A stretch of 64,000 bases of DNA, from contig NZ_JBHUMO010000058.1 in the NCBI RefSeq assembly GCF_042685105.1, forward strand, positions 1-64,000, given 5' to 3'. Within the stretch, counting starts at the first letter, position 1; each line of letters begins with the position of its first letter. The translations under genes and the position numbers were made by a program. A model generated the notes under the pieces. That model saw nothing but the letters and a program-made list of their open reading frames with translations. It did no database searches and was not told where the DNA came from. Of the stretch, positions 51,934-61,745 are shown one piece after another. This DNA is from Enterococcus_G camelliae. GTDB lineage: Bacteria; Bacillota; Bacilli; Lactobacillales; Enterococcaceae.

Positions 51934-52878
51934 TTATTTGGTTGCCTGGCTAGATAACCAACGGCATTCTTGGTAAAGCTCAAAGAAGATTTTTTGTGCA
52001 TCGAAATAAGGCCAATGCCAGCTTTTTAGCGTGGCCAAACATGCTTCTATCCACTTAGAAAATGAAGATGACTCACAATAATAAGCCCGGAAAACCAACA
52101 CTTGATGCGTGAATAAGAAACCATATAAACTAGGCTGATAGCACCATTCGGGTAAAGAAAACAAAGTCATTCCACTCGGATAAACCGCCTGCTGTAGTTT
52201 CTGAAATAGTGGATTGCACTGCATCAGCTGTCCTTGAATCCATGTTGCATAAGACATCTTATTCCCACGAGCCGCCTGAACATTCTTTTCGAATTGCCAC
52301 TGATGCGTGGGCTTTTTTGCATAAATTTGCCAGGTATAACCAGTTTGATACGCCCATTTTATCGATTGATAGCGATACAACTTTGCCTGATTGACATCCA
52401 ATGCATAACTATAAAATCCCAGCGAAGCAGTAAACTGACAACAAGCTTTTTGAAAAACCGTCCAGTTTTTTCGAGGCTGTAAATTCTTTCCAAAAAGCCA
52501 AACTGGTTGGTAGCCATTGTTCAGATATCCAGTCGTTCGATCAAAAAAACGTGAAAAGGAAAGTGGCGAACATTGAAATTCCAGTGCCAGCTGATTTGCC
52601 AACAAATCTGGTCGTTGCTCCAATTCAGGCAAATAAACTTCCAGTTGAGCGGTTGGAACAAACTGCTGCAAAAGCCTTTTTCCTGCTAGATGTTCCTTGC
52701 TTTCCCCTTCAGAAAAAGCGTGGCAGGCGGTCCCATGACTGTGAGCGAAGTGAGCAATTTTCTGCGGGCCTGCTTTTAAAATGACTGGTGACTGACAGCA
52801 AGGACAAAACAAATCATTTTTCGTGGTACGTATACCTGCATCAATGTAGGTTCCATCTTTGGCTTGTGCGATTAGCAT
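51934..52878 (-). CDS. coiA: Competence protein CoiA
   Basis: The 314-residue CoiA has the N-terminal zinc-like motif CPCCQSPVILKAGPQKIAHFAH, then the central nuclease-like region LEVYLPELEQRPDLLANQLALEFQCSPLS. CoiA works with RecA during transformation. ATG 52878 has GGGGAGGG upstream; the long N-terminal extension to 52989 is not used. Competence in enterococci is not established, so this may be a conserved relic or a stress gene. Confidence 0.88.
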   Translation of the reverse strand: MLIAQAKDGTYIDAGIRTTKNDLFCPCCQSPVILKAGPQKIAHFAHSHGTACHAFSEGESKEHLAGKRLLQQFVPTAQLEVYLPELEQRPDLLANQLALEFQCSPLSFSRFFDRTTGYLNNGYQPVWLFGKNLQPRKNWTVFQKACCQFTASLGFYSYALDVNQAKLYRYQSIKWAYQTGYTWQIYAKKPTHQWQFEKNVQAARGNKMSYATWIQGQLMQCNPLFQKLQQAVYPSGMTLFSLPEWCYQPSLYGFLFTHQVLVFRAYYCESSSFSKWIEACLATLKSWHWPYFDAQKIFFELYQECRWLSSQATK

Positions 52879-52911
52879 AGGTATGCCCTCCCCATAGGAA
52901 AAGTACGCAAA

Positions 52912-52947
52912 AAAAACGCATCCCCCTTGTGAGGAGATACGTTTTTT
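52912..52947 (-). terminator. Terminator of mecA
   Basis: A stem built on AAAACGCATC / GATACGTTTT lies between mecA and coiA and has A/T runs on both sides. Confidence 0.6.
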
Positions 52948-52951
52948 TATT

Positions 52952-53668
52952 TTACAAATCAAATTGTTCCCGAATAAATAGCAACGCATCGTGTTTTACA
53001 ATGACTTGACCATGCTCATCTAAAACGGCCTTCGTTAAAGGTGCTTTGCGACCAAATTCAGAAACATGGGCAATTACATTTTTCTTTTCTGCTTCAAGGA
53101 CATCCTCGTTTAGAAAATGAATGGCCAGATAGTATTGTTGATTCATTGTGTACAACGTCGTATCAACATCTTCTAGCTGAACTTCATGCGCCAACCAAAC
53201 GACCATTTCAAAATTTGCCAATTCCAATATAATTGACTGTCTTGGTGAGGGCGTTTGACGAGTCACTGTTTCTTCCGTTGCAACTTCTTTGGACTCAGCA
53301 AAATCATTTTCAAGTTCCTCATCTAGCTCGGACTCATCGAAGTCCGTTTCATCATCCATTTTTCCAAACCATTCAGGCAAATCCCCATTTTCATCACGAA
53401 AAGCATTGAACGATTCATTGATTTCTTGTGAATTGCTTTTACTGATAAACAACTCGAGTCCATCACCTTTTGGCATAACTTGGAACGTGACTGCTTCACT
53501 TCCCTTGAACTCTTCGTTCACATCGACTTCCTCTAATATGCTATAGAAAAAACTCTCAATTTCGTCTTTATTCCCTAATAGATCTAAAAAAGTGAATCCT
53601 CTCGCAGCTAAATCTTCGCCCTTTATTAAGACACGAATTGTATTTTCGTTAATGTGCTCCATTTCCAT
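52952..53668 (-). CDS. mecA: Adaptor protein MecA
   Basis: MecA delivers ComK/ComX-like and other substrates to ClpC-ClpP. The 238-residue product has the N-terminal substrate-binding domain (NTIRVLIKGEDLAARGFTFLDLLG), an acidic linker (residues 100-135) and a C-terminal ClpC-binding domain. GAGGTG lies eight bases upstream of the ATG. It follows spx by about 145 bases, the usual grouping (spx-mecA-coiA-pepF). Confidence 0.95.
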   Translation of the reverse strand: MEMEHINENTIRVLIKGEDLAARGFTFLDLLGNKDEIESFFYSILEEVDVNEEFKGSEAVTFQVMPKGDGLELFISKSNSQEINESFNAFRDENGDLPEWFGKMDDETDFDESELDEELENDFAESKEVATEETVTRQTPSPRQSIILELANFEMVVWLAHEVQLEDVDTTLYTMNQQYYLAIHFLNEDVLEAEKKNVIAHVSEFGRKAPLTKAVLDEHGQVIVKHDALLFIREQFDL

Positions 53669-53811
53669 CTTAGCTACACCTCACTTTACGATTTCTAGCT
53701 ACCTTCATTGTAACGAATCTTCCCAAAATGTAAAGGATTTATCCCCAATCTCAATTTAGAAAAATCGCAAAAAAATGTAGCCACTTTTCAGCAACTACAC
53801 CAAATGCTTTC

Positions 53812-54207
53812 TTATAGCCCAGCCATTAATTGTGCTTGACGCAATTCTAATTGACGAACATCTCTTGGTAAAAAACGACGAATTTCATCTTCGTTAAACC
53901 CAACCTGTAGGCGTTTTTCATCAACCATAATTGGTCGTCTTAATAAACCTGGATTTTCTTGAACTAACTTCAACAATTCATTCAGCGGTAAATCATCTAA
54001 GTCCATATTTAATTTTTGAAACACCTTAGAACGGGTGGAAATAATTTCTTCTGTCCCATCTTCAGTCATCTGTAAAATGGTTTGCAGCTCATCAATATTC
54101 AATGGCTCTGAAAAAATATTTCGTTCGACAAAAGGAATTTCGTGTTCTTGAAGCCAGGCTCTGGCTTTTCGGCAAGAAGTACAACTTGGGGAAGTATACA
54201 ATGTCAA
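53812..54207 (-). CDS. spx: Redox-responsive transcription regulator Spx
   Basis: The 131-residue ArsC-fold protein has the CxxC redox switch (TLYTSPSCTSCRKARAWLQEH, near residue 10-13) and the LLRRPIMVDEKRLQVGFNEDEIRRFLP segment. It binds the RNA polymerase alpha subunit and activates thiol-stress genes. The start is TTG 54207, giving the standard length; upstream TTG/GTG in frame are less likely. AAAGGAG is upstream. Confidence 0.95.
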   Translation of the reverse strand: MTLYTSPSCTSCRKARAWLQEHEIPFVERNIFSEPLNIDELQTILQMTEDGTEEIISTRSKVFQKLNMDLDDLPLNELLKLVQENPGLLRRPIMVDEKRLQVGFNEDEIRRFLPRDVRQLELRQAQLMAGL

Positions 54208-54219
54208 CAACGGAATCAC

Positions 54220-54588
54220 TCCTTTTTCTATTAAACCATGTGCAACAATTGTTCTAATTTCATAATTTTATTATACAGGACAAAAAAATAAATTACTAGT
54301 TATTTTTTCATGATTTTTCATTACCGCTTCGTAAAAGTTGATGAAAATCTTTGTGATTATAAGGATTTGAGAAGATGTTAAGACTTTTTTAAACCAGAAT
54401 AGCGAACCTATCTTTATTGTATAACAGAATGATAAAACTGTTTTATTTATCATTATTTGTTTATTTTATTTACAGAAAAGGTCTATTCCGTTAATAGAAA
54501 AAAAAATCTCGGCATTTCTCAATCATTTCTTTGTTTAGAAATGATTTTTCATGATCTTTTTTCCCAAAAATCAAACTCAGCTGTATGA
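54220..54588. other. Intergenic region between spx and the ABC exporter
   Basis: No gene is supportable. It contains a likely spx -10 (complement TATAAT at 54270-54275), a palindrome AACAATTGTT at 54243-54252, and a hairpin ATCATTTCT/AGAAATGAT (54522-54545) downstream of the ABC gene followed on that strand by a T9 run. Confidence 0.5.
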
Positions 54589-56322
54589 TTATTTGGTTTG
54601 ACTGCCAAATTGAGACTCATACAAACGACGATAAGCGCCTTGCTTTGCCATCAACTCTTCATGAGTTCCTTGTTCAACAATTCCTTCTGAGCTGACCACA
54701 ATAATTCTAGTAGCGTGGCGAATCGTCGCTAACCGGTGAGCAATAATTAACGTCGTTCGCCCCTTTGCTAGTTGATTCAAAGATTCTTGAATAACTTGTT
54801 CGGTTTCCGTATCTAATGCCGATGTTGCTTCATCCAAGATCAAGATGGGAGGATTCTTTAAAAACATCCGCGCAATGGCTACTCGTTGCTTTTGACCACC
54901 AGATAATTTGACTCCTCTTTCACCAATAACCGTGTCTAAGCCTTCAGGAAGATTGTTCATCACTAATTCCAAATGAGCCAATTTGACGGCCTGTTCCACT
55001 TCATGCTCCGTTGCATCTAGTTTCCCATATAAGATGTTTTCTCGCACCGTTCCTGGAAACAAAAAGACATCTTGCTGCACCATGCCAATTTGTTGACGCA
55101 AAGAAGAAAGCGTAATAGCTTGGATATCGATACCATCGATGGTAATGGTTCCACCAGTTCGCTCATAAAAGCGCGGCAATAAATTGCACAACGTTGTTTT
55201 CCCAGAACCACTTTGACCAACAAAGGCAATTGTCTCTCCTTGATGAATCGTTAACGAGATATTTTCCAAGACAGGATGCTGCGGATCATAAGCAAACGAT
55301 ACGTTGTCGTAGCAAATGTTCCCATTTAAATGATCTACTGCTTGCGCATTCGGAAAGTCTTGAATCGTCGGTTTCCGCTTCAACTCTTCATTAAAACGTT
55401 TGAAACCGGCAATGCCTTTTGGATAGCTTTCAATCATAATATTGACTTTTTCAATTGGTCGGACAAAAACATTAGAAAGCAGGATAAAACTGACAAATTG
55501 CCCACTCGTTAACTCGCCTTGTAACGTATAATATGCCCCAAATAATAATGCAAACAAATTCATCAAACGAATAATAAAATAATTATATGCCGAGCTGACT
55601 CCCATCACTTGGTAAAAAGTTAGTTTGGATTGACGATAGAGTTCACTTAAATAGTGAAATCGTTTCTTTTCATGGGCTTCATTAGCAAAGGATTGTGTGA
55701 CACGAATCCCACTCACGGCCGCCTCTACTCCTGCATTAAATTCACCTAAATTTTCATAAATTTCTGTATTTACATTGGTCATTTTTTTGTTAAAAAAATA
55801 CAAAGCAAACGTGATAAATGGGACCAAGACCACCATGGATAATGCGAGAGACGCATGCATGCGAAACATTAGGTAAAATGATCCAATCAATGTCATGATT
55901 GTGATAAAGACATCTTCTGGACCATGATGGGCGACTTCCGATATTTCAAACAAATCGGTTGTCAAACGACTCATCAATTTTCCTGTTTTTTGATTATCGT
56001 AGTAACCAAATGATTGCTTTTGTAAATGGTCAAACAATTCACGCCGCATATCCGTCTCAATATTTACACCTAATGAATGACCAAAAAAAACAACAATGTA
56101 TTGCAAGGCCGTATTAAACATGTAGAAAAGTAACAATCCTAAACAAGCCAAAAGAATATAGTGAAAATTATTTCGTGGCATAATCTGATCAATAACCACA
56201 TTAACGGCTACTGGAAAAGTTAATTCAAGAGCTCCTGCCAGCACCGCACAACCAAAATCTAGTAAAAATAACGTGCGATACGGTCGATAATAAGCAAAAA
56301 ATTGGCGCATCATAGTCAACAA
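54589..56322 (-). CDS. ABC-type multidrug/lipid exporter (half-transporter)
   Basis: The 577-residue protein fuses six membrane helices (residues 15-310) to an ATPase domain: Walker A GQSGSGKTTL near 370, signature LSGGQKQRVAI near 475, Walker B ILDEATSALD and the H-loop. This is a homodimeric BmrA/MsbA-like exporter. The start is TTG 56322 with AAAGGAG nine bases upstream. The substrate is not predictable. Promoter -10 TATAAT lies at 56350-56355 on the minus strand. Confidence 0.88.
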   Translation of the reverse strand: MLTMMRQFFAYYRPYRTLFLLDFGCAVLAGALELTFPVAVNVVIDQIMPRNNFHYILLACLGLLLFYMFNTALQYIVVFFGHSLGVNIETDMRRELFDHLQKQSFGYYDNQKTGKLMSRLTTDLFEISEVAHHGPEDVFITIMTLIGSFYLMFRMHASLALSMVVLVPFITFALYFFNKKMTNVNTEIYENLGEFNAGVEAAVSGIRVTQSFANEAHEKKRFHYLSELYRQSKLTFYQVMGVSSAYNYFIIRLMNLFALLFGAYYTLQGELTSGQFVSFILLSNVFVRPIEKVNIMIESYPKGIAGFKRFNEELKRKPTIQDFPNAQAVDHLNGNICYDNVSFAYDPQHPVLENISLTIHQGETIAFVGQSGSGKTTLCNLLPRFYERTGGTITIDGIDIQAITLSSLRQQIGMVQQDVFLFPGTVRENILYGKLDATEHEVEQAVKLAHLELVMNNLPEGLDTVIGERGVKLSGGQKQRVAIARMFLKNPPILILDEATSALDTETEQVIQESLNQLAKGRTTLIIAHRLATIRHATRIIVVSSEGIVEQGTHEELMAKQGAYRRLYESQFGSQTK

Positions 56323-56394
56323 ACGTCACTCCTTTCGTGATTATCAATTATTATACTCTAATTGAGAATATTGACCACCCTATTTTTAAATAAA

Positions 56395-56555
56395 AAAAGA
56401 CGCTGTCACAACTTGCAAGCAGCGCGTTCAAGTAAAACATCTCCCTTCTAATGCCTTTGTCCAAAAGGGGATAGTCATCTCATCTCACTGATTGATAACA
56501 TCCTCAGTGATTTTTTCTAACGATCTGCTTGCAAGTTTGTGTCACCGTCTCTTTA
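56395..56555 (-). ncRNA. Long branched hairpin RNA or elaborate terminator
   Basis: On the minus strand, AGACG..CACAA..CTTGCAAGCAG at 56525-56553 pairs with the complement at 56400-56423 (stems of 5, 5 and 11 bp with small loops). The 100 bases enclosed contain a perfect TCACTGA/TCAGTGA hairpin (56486-56511). A T7 run follows. A 160-nt rod with internal hairpins and terminal T-run could be an independent small RNA (a 6S-like shape is possible) or the terminator of the SNF2 gene. Confidence 0.4.
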
Positions 56556-56574
56556 TTCTAGAAATATCTGCGAC

Positions 56575-59500
56575 TTATTCTCCTCCCATACTCAAAATTA
56601 GACGAATGTCTTCCTCTGTCATTTGTTGCAATTGGGCCTCATTTCCCTGTATGACTTTTTGGAATAATTCTCTTTTTTCATTTTGCAAATCGTCCATCCG
56701 CTCTTCAATGGTTCCTTCTGAAATCATCCGCCAAATTTCGACCACTTGTTTTTGTCCCATACGATGTGCTCGCCCAGCTGCCTGTTCTTCCACCGCCGGA
56801 TTCCACCACAAGTCATAGAGAATCACCGTATTCGCTCCAGTCAAATTCAACCCAGTCCCACCTGCTTTTAACGAGATTAAAAAGACATCCGCTCCCCCTT
56901 CATTAAATGCATCCACCATTTTTAGCCGTTCTTTAGGTGGTGTACTCCCCCGAAGATAAAAGTGACTCAATTCCAATTGATCCAACTCTTTTTCAAGGAG
57001 ACTCAACATACTAGTAAACTGTGAAAACAACAGCACACGCCGGTTGTTCTGTTTGGCTGCTATCAGAAGGTCTTTCACTTGCTCCAATTTCCCCGATCCA
57101 CCTTGATAATCCTCCACAAACAATCGTGGATCACAACAAATTTGGCGAAGCCGCGTTAAACCAGCCAAAATACTCATCCGATTCTTTTTAAAGGTACTGG
57201 AATCCATTTGACTAATCTCTTCTTGCATTTGTCGCAAATACGCCAAGTAGATTGTTTTTTGCTCCGTTGTCAAGGTACTATAATAGTTCATTTCAATTTT
57301 TTCAGGCAAATCATTTAAAACCGTTCGTTTGTCTCTTCGTAAGATAAATGGTTGAATCATCTGCGCAATTTTTTCAGCCGAAAGCTGTCGATAAGCCGCC
57401 CTTGAAGGAAAGAAGCCGGGCATAATCAATTGAAACAAAGACCAAAGCTCGTCTAAATTATTTTCAATGGGGGTTCCACTTAAAGCAAAGCGTTGTTGAA
57501 CTTCAAGTGAACGAATGGCTTGCGCTGTTTTTGTCCCACTATTTTTTACCATCTGAGCTTCATCTAAAATCAAATAATCCAACGAAAGCATTTGATAACT
57601 ATCAATATCTTGGCGCATACTCGCATAAGAGGTAATCCTGACGTCCACATCTTGCTGCAATAAGGCTTCACGTTCTTCTTTGGTTCCACTGACCACGACT
57701 GCGTTTATGCTGGGAGCGAATTTACGAATTTCTTGCAACCAGTTATAGGTCAGACTAGCTGGTGCAACAATTAACGCTTGCAACTGCTGTCTCTCCTGTT
57801 TTTCAGATAAGAGGTAGCAAATGGTTTGCAACGTTTTTCCTAAGCCCATTTCATCTGCCAATATACCACCAAACTGATAATGACTGAGCATCTTTAACCA
57901 ACGATAGCCTGCTACTTGATAATCTCTCAGTTGCGCATGCAATCCTTCAGGTAAAGAGCAAGTAAATGCTTCGGGATGGATTAAGTTATTGGTCATTTCA
58001 GTAAACTCATCACTGTAAGAGACATCTTTTCCCAGTGTTTGTTGCAAATGAATGCCTTGGTTTTTCGGAAGGTGAATAACCCCGTCCTTCATTTGAAAGC
58101 CTTTGCGTAAGTGGGTCAGAATCTGAGCCGTTTTTTGCAAAGCTTCGGTTTCCAAAGAGACAACTTGGCCACTTTCCAACGTATAGAACTGATCATGCTG
58201 CATTAAACTATGCAACATCGCATCAATCTCATGTTCCTTGATGCCAGTAACATCAAAACGAATGGAAAGCCAAGAAGATTCTTCATCTACTAACACATCC
58301 GCCTGTAAAAATTGTTCATCCAAGTACAATTCCCTTAATTTTTGTCCAATCTTTACGCTACCAAATTGCTGCAATGCTGGGATATCTGCCCGAAAGAAAC
58401 GGTATAAGGCTTCACCAGTTGGAATGGGTCGTTGCCAGCTGGTTTCTTCCTTTTGGAACCCCAATGTGCCAAGTAACGTAGCCACTGCTTGCTCGGTCTC
58501 CAAATCACGTAAGATTTGTTGCTGATGCGCAGGAACGACTGATTCGGCGGGGTTCGTAGCGAATACCCAATCACCATATTGAAAATGAACCTTCGCGTCA
58601 ATCATGCCGCGTTTTTTTCGCAAATAGAAGGTCACAACTAATGGCGCTTCCGTTATCAAATCTGCCACTTCGTCAGCAACTTTTACTTGTCCTATCGTCC
58701 TTAAAACAGGCAACACTTGACGAAACAGACTAGAAAAATGTTCATCTGAATAGGTAATTTGAGGTGATGGTAAGCGTTTAATCAACTGCTCAATGGTCGA
58801 ATAATTAGCAAGTTGTTGATCAGATAAACGATACAGATGCGCATTTTTCAGTGCTAATTGATAAAATCGGAAGACTTTTTCAAACGCATCAGATACGTCT
58901 AGTAGAAGGTGCTCTTCTTGACGCTGAACAGAAAACTGCAAGGGCGTTTCCTGTTCAAGAATGGCGATACTTGTCTGTTGAAATCCATTGCCGGTAAACT
59001 GAAACGGGACTGTTTGAAATATTGTGATAAGTTTCGTTGCATTTTCAACTGGCAACAATAGATATTTTTTGTCCAGCTTTCCTTTAACTTGAATTCCCAT
59101 TTGACCAAGCAGTTGCTGGGTCTGCGCAATGGCCTGCAACGTCTTTAACAAGCTGAGTGTTGCATGATCAAACGCTTCTTGCACCAATAGGAATGAATGC
59201 TTTTTATTGGCTAAATACTTTTTCCCTTCACTGACTACTTGTAAAAATTTGTAAATATTCTTAACGACGTATTTGCGCTCTTCCTTCAGCCCAATTTTCA
59301 AGGCGATACCCAGCACATCCATGTCATCATGATAAGGATTTGTTGGTAAAGACTCTAGGGAAATTTCAATGCCTAGCATTGGTACAGATTGAGAATTCGT
59401 TCGTTCACCCATTTTTTTTACCCCATTTGTAAACAAATCAACAGGTGAAAAAGTATGAGGAACGACCGTATCTGTTTTTGGTAATTGGCGCGTTTTTCCT

Positions 59501-59745
59501 TGTTGTCGTAAATACAATTCGACTGCTACTGTATGCTTACAATAGTGGTGCTCTTCCCAATATGGACATTGACAAAAATCTTCCTCTTTCGCTGTAGCGT
59601 CAAGATCGACTTGATATAATTCACTTCCTAATACCTCTGCATGCCAGACTTGCTGGTCGGAATCAGGTGTAACAGAAAGGACACGTCCATTTTCTAGATA
59701 GGCTCTTCCTCTAGCGATAATTCGTTCTGGAATACTCCATTTCAT
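56575..59745 (-). CDS. SNF2-family helicase with SWIM zinc finger
   Basis: The 1056-residue protein has an N-terminal SWIM finger (FCQCPYWEEHHYCKH, residues about 57-71), a long central SNF2-associated region, and a C-terminal SNF2 ATPase: GGILADEMGLGKTLQTICYLL near residue 632, LILDEAQMVKN near 730, and HELICc with the final LYDLWWNPAVEEQAAGRAHRMGQ. Bacterial members of this type (RapA/HepA-like with SWIM) act on DNA or RNA polymerase complexes. It is a standalone core gene; the cellular role is not clear. Confidence 0.9.
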   Translation of the reverse strand: MKWSIPERIIARGRAYLENGRVLSVTPDSDQQVWHAEVLGSELYQVDLDATAKEEDFCQCPYWEEHHYCKHTVAVELYLRQQGKTRQLPKTDTVVPHTFSPVDLFTNGVKKMGERTNSQSVPMLGIEISLESLPTNPYHDDMDVLGIALKIGLKEERKYVVKNIYKFLQVVSEGKKYLANKKHSFLLVQEAFDHATLSLLKTLQAIAQTQQLLGQMGIQVKGKLDKKYLLLPVENATKLITIFQTVPFQFTGNGFQQTSIAILEQETPLQFSVQRQEEHLLLDVSDAFEKVFRFYQLALKNAHLYRLSDQQLANYSTIEQLIKRLPSPQITYSDEHFSSLFRQVLPVLRTIGQVKVADEVADLITEAPLVVTFYLRKKRGMIDAKVHFQYGDWVFATNPAESVVPAHQQQILRDLETEQAVATLLGTLGFQKEETSWQRPIPTGEALYRFFRADIPALQQFGSVKIGQKLRELYLDEQFLQADVLVDEESSWLSIRFDVTGIKEHEIDAMLHSLMQHDQFYTLESGQVVSLETEALQKTAQILTHLRKGFQMKDGVIHLPKNQGIHLQQTLGKDVSYSDEFTEMTNNLIHPEAFTCSLPEGLHAQLRDYQVAGYRWLKMLSHYQFGGILADEMGLGKTLQTICYLLSEKQERQQLQALIVAPASLTYNWLQEIRKFAPSINAVVVSGTKEEREALLQQDVDVRITSYASMRQDIDSYQMLSLDYLILDEAQMVKNSGTKTAQAIRSLEVQQRFALSGTPIENNLDELWSLFQLIMPGFFPSRAAYRQLSAEKIAQMIQPFILRRDKRTVLNDLPEKIEMNYYSTLTTEQKTIYLAYLRQMQEEISQMDSSTFKKNRMSILAGLTRLRQICCDPRLFVEDYQGGSGKLEQVKDLLIAAKQNNRRVLLFSQFTSMLSLLEKELDQLELSHFYLRGSTPPKERLKMVDAFNEGGADVFLISLKAGGTGLNLTGANTVILYDLWWNPAVEEQAAGRAHRMGQKQVVEIWRMISEGTIEERMDDLQNEKRELFQKVIQGNEAQLQQMTEEDIRLILSMGGE

Positions 59746-59844
59746 AAAGATGTAGCTCCTCCCGTAAAAATGATTCTTTTTCTATTATACCACCAGTCCT
59801 CACAAATTAAGAAACAGTTAAGCAAGAAATGCCGATTAAAACCA

Positions 59845-59883
59845 AAAAAACAGTGATTGCTTCATGCAAACTCACTGTTTTTT
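59845..59883. terminator. Terminator after plsC
   Basis: AAAAAACAGTGA pairs with TCACTGTTTTTT, bidirectional. Confidence 0.85.
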
Positions 59884-59895
59884 GATTGTCTCTGA

Positions 59896-60519
59896 TTATT
59901 TTTCCTCAATTTTGTAGACAAACTCTGGATTAGCTGCTTGATCAATTGCCGAAAAGGCTGATTGAATCCGAATTTCAACTTCACTTAAGCCCACGTCATT
60001 CATCTTCGGAATATCACTGATATCAATTGGCTCACCAAAACGCACAATCACACGTTTGCGTTTCAACAAATCCTTAAACGTCAGCGGTCCTTGATAGACA
60101 CAGGGAACAATTTTGACATGTGCCATTTTGGCGATTAGAGCCATCCCACCTTTTAGGGCCGTTGAATGCCGGGTACCACTCGGAAACATGATTAAACTCA
60201 AATCCGTATTTTTTAAAATCTTGACGGGCGTCTTGATGGCACTAGGACCAGGATTTTCTCGATCAACGGGAAAGGCATTCGCATGACGCAAGATAAAGGA
60301 CAAAACTGGATTTTTAAAGAGCTCCTTTTTGGCCATAAACGCAAATTTTTTCGGTCGGGCGGCCACAGCTAGATACAATGGATCCCACCACGTACGGTGT
60401 GGTGCTACTAAAATATAATTCTCATTTTGGGGAAGCATCTCGCGATTTTGGTAACGAGCATTGCCATTTAATAGAAACAAAATCACGCGGACAACCCCAC
60501 GCATAAATGTAAAAAACAT
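59896..60519 (-). CDS. plsC: 1-acyl-sn-glycerol-3-phosphate acyltransferase
   Basis: PlsC makes phosphatidic acid from lysophosphatidic acid. The 207-residue protein has an N-terminal membrane span, the HxxxxD motif in PHRTWWDPLYLA near residue 40, and FPSGTRHSTALKGG as the substrate motif (FPEGT variant with Ser). AAAGGAAC lies upstream. It is divergent from trmN6. Confidence 0.88.
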   Translation of the reverse strand: MFFTFMRGVVRVILFLLNGNARYQNREMLPQNENYILVAPHRTWWDPLYLAVAARPKKFAFMAKKELFKNPVLSFILRHANAFPVDRENPGPSAIKTPVKILKNTDLSLIMFPSGTRHSTALKGGMALIAKMAHVKIVPCVYQGPLTFKDLLKRKRVIVRFGEPIDISDIPKMNDVGLSEVEIRIQSAFSAIDQAANPEFVYKIEEK

Positions 60520-60646
60520 TGTGTCGTTCCTTTCTTTCTTCTATCAGTAGTATGCAAGAAAAGTAGCTACTTGACAAGTATTTTTGTCGGTTGCTTCTTT
60601 GAAAAAACAAGGTATAATGTTGAACGTAGTCTTCGGAGGTGAAAAA

Positions 60647-61387
60647 ATGGTTCAATTACACGCAAATGAACGAATTGATCAATTGTATGCAGATGATATC
60701 CAGATAATTCAAAGCAAGGATGTTTTTTCCTTTTCTTTGGATGCTGTTCTCTTAGCCAATTTCCCTCGGCTTCCCAAAAAAGGGCGCATCGTCGACCTAT
60801 GCGCAGGAAATGGTGCTGTAGGCTTGTTTATGAGTCGCAAAACGACGGCCGAAATCATTCAAATTGAATTGCAAGAACGCTTAGCCGACATGGCCCAAAG
60901 AAGTATTCAACTCAATGAATTACAAAATCAAATGCGCATCTATACAGCGGATTTAAAAGATAGTTTGACATATATCGCCGCCGACTCGGTTGATTTATTG
61001 GTGTGCAATCCACCTTATTTTCCTCAACAGCCACAAAGCACCAAAAACCCGAATCCTTATTTAGCGATTGCGCGTCATGAGATTCATACAAATTTAGATG
61101 AGGTGTTACAAATGACCAGTAAGCTGCTAAAGACTAATGGCCGCCTGGCACTCGTTCACCGTCCGGATCGCTTTCTAACGATTTTGCAAATCATGCGTAC
61201 GTACCGCCTTGTGCCAAAACGTGTTCAGTTTGTTTACCCACAAAAAGGCAAAGATGCCAACATTCTATTAATAGAAGCAATCAAGGATGGCAAGGAAGAA
61301 GGCTTTAATGTTAGTCCGCCACTGTTCACCTATGATGAAACGCAAAGCTATACGCCAGAAATCAGGCAGATGCTCTATGGAAGCTAA
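60647..61387 (+). CDS. trmN6: tRNA1(Val) A37 N6-methyltransferase
   Basis: The 246-residue Rossmann methyltransferase has the SAM-binding IVDLCAGNGAVGLF near residue 50 and the N6-adenine motif CNPPYF near residue 122. Its Firmicutes name is YabB. ATG 60647 has GGAGGTGAAA upstream; the frame is open to 60584. It overlaps the following GIY-YIG gene by 11 bases, an operon pair conserved in Firmicutes. Confidence 0.92.
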   Translation: MVQLHANERIDQLYADDIQIIQSKDVFSFSLDAVLLANFPRLPKKGRIVDLCAGNGAVGLFMSRKTTAEIIQIELQERLADMAQRSIQLNELQNQMRIYTADLKDSLTYIAADSVDLLVCNPPYFPQQPQSTKNPNPYLAIARHEIHTNLDEVLQMTSKLLKTNGRLALVHRPDRFLTILQIMRTYRLVPKRVQFVYPQKGKDANILLIEAIKDGKEEGFNVSPPLFTYDETQSYTPEIRQMLYGS

Positions 61388-61658
61388 GCATTATTTTTAC
61401 GTGTTGTTGTGTAAGGATGGGACCTATTATGGTGGCTATACAACCAATCCAACCCGACGTCTAGCTGAACACAACAATGGTACGGGTGCCAAATATACTC
61501 GACTATCTTCCAGAAGGCCCTTGAACATGATTCATACCGAATGTTTTGCCACTCGCAGCGAAGCGACCAAAGCAGAAGCCGCCTTCAAAAAATTGTCGCG
61601 CAAACAAAAAGAGCACTATCTTAAAACCTATTCTGAGAAATCACCGTCAATCATCTGA
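61377..61658 (+). CDS. GIY-YIG nuclease-family protein (YazA/UPF0213)
   Basis: The 93-residue protein is a single GIY-YIG domain: FYVLLCKDGTYYGGYTTNPTRRLAEHNNG, with the catalytic arginine and downstream glutamate. Members are uncharacterised small nucleases. The start overlaps the trmN6 stop, indicating coupling. Confidence 0.9.
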   Translation: MEAKHYFYVLLCKDGTYYGGYTTNPTRRLAEHNNGTGAKYTRLSSRRPLNMIHTECFATRSEATKAEAAFKKLSRKQKEHYLKTYSEKSPSII

Positions 61659-61699
61659 ACAAAAGCGCATGGTAAATGACCAAGTTAAATAAAGCGAAG

Positions 61700-61735
61700 C
61701 ACGAGCAAAAGGTTCTCATCTACCTTTTGCTCGTG
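61700..61735. terminator. Terminator between the GIY-YIG and ABC genes
   Basis: CACGAGCAAAAGG and CCTTTTGCTCGTG form a perfect 13-bp stem with a 10-base loop and a downstream T-rich tail. Confidence 0.88.
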
Positions 61736-61745
61736 TATTTTCTCT

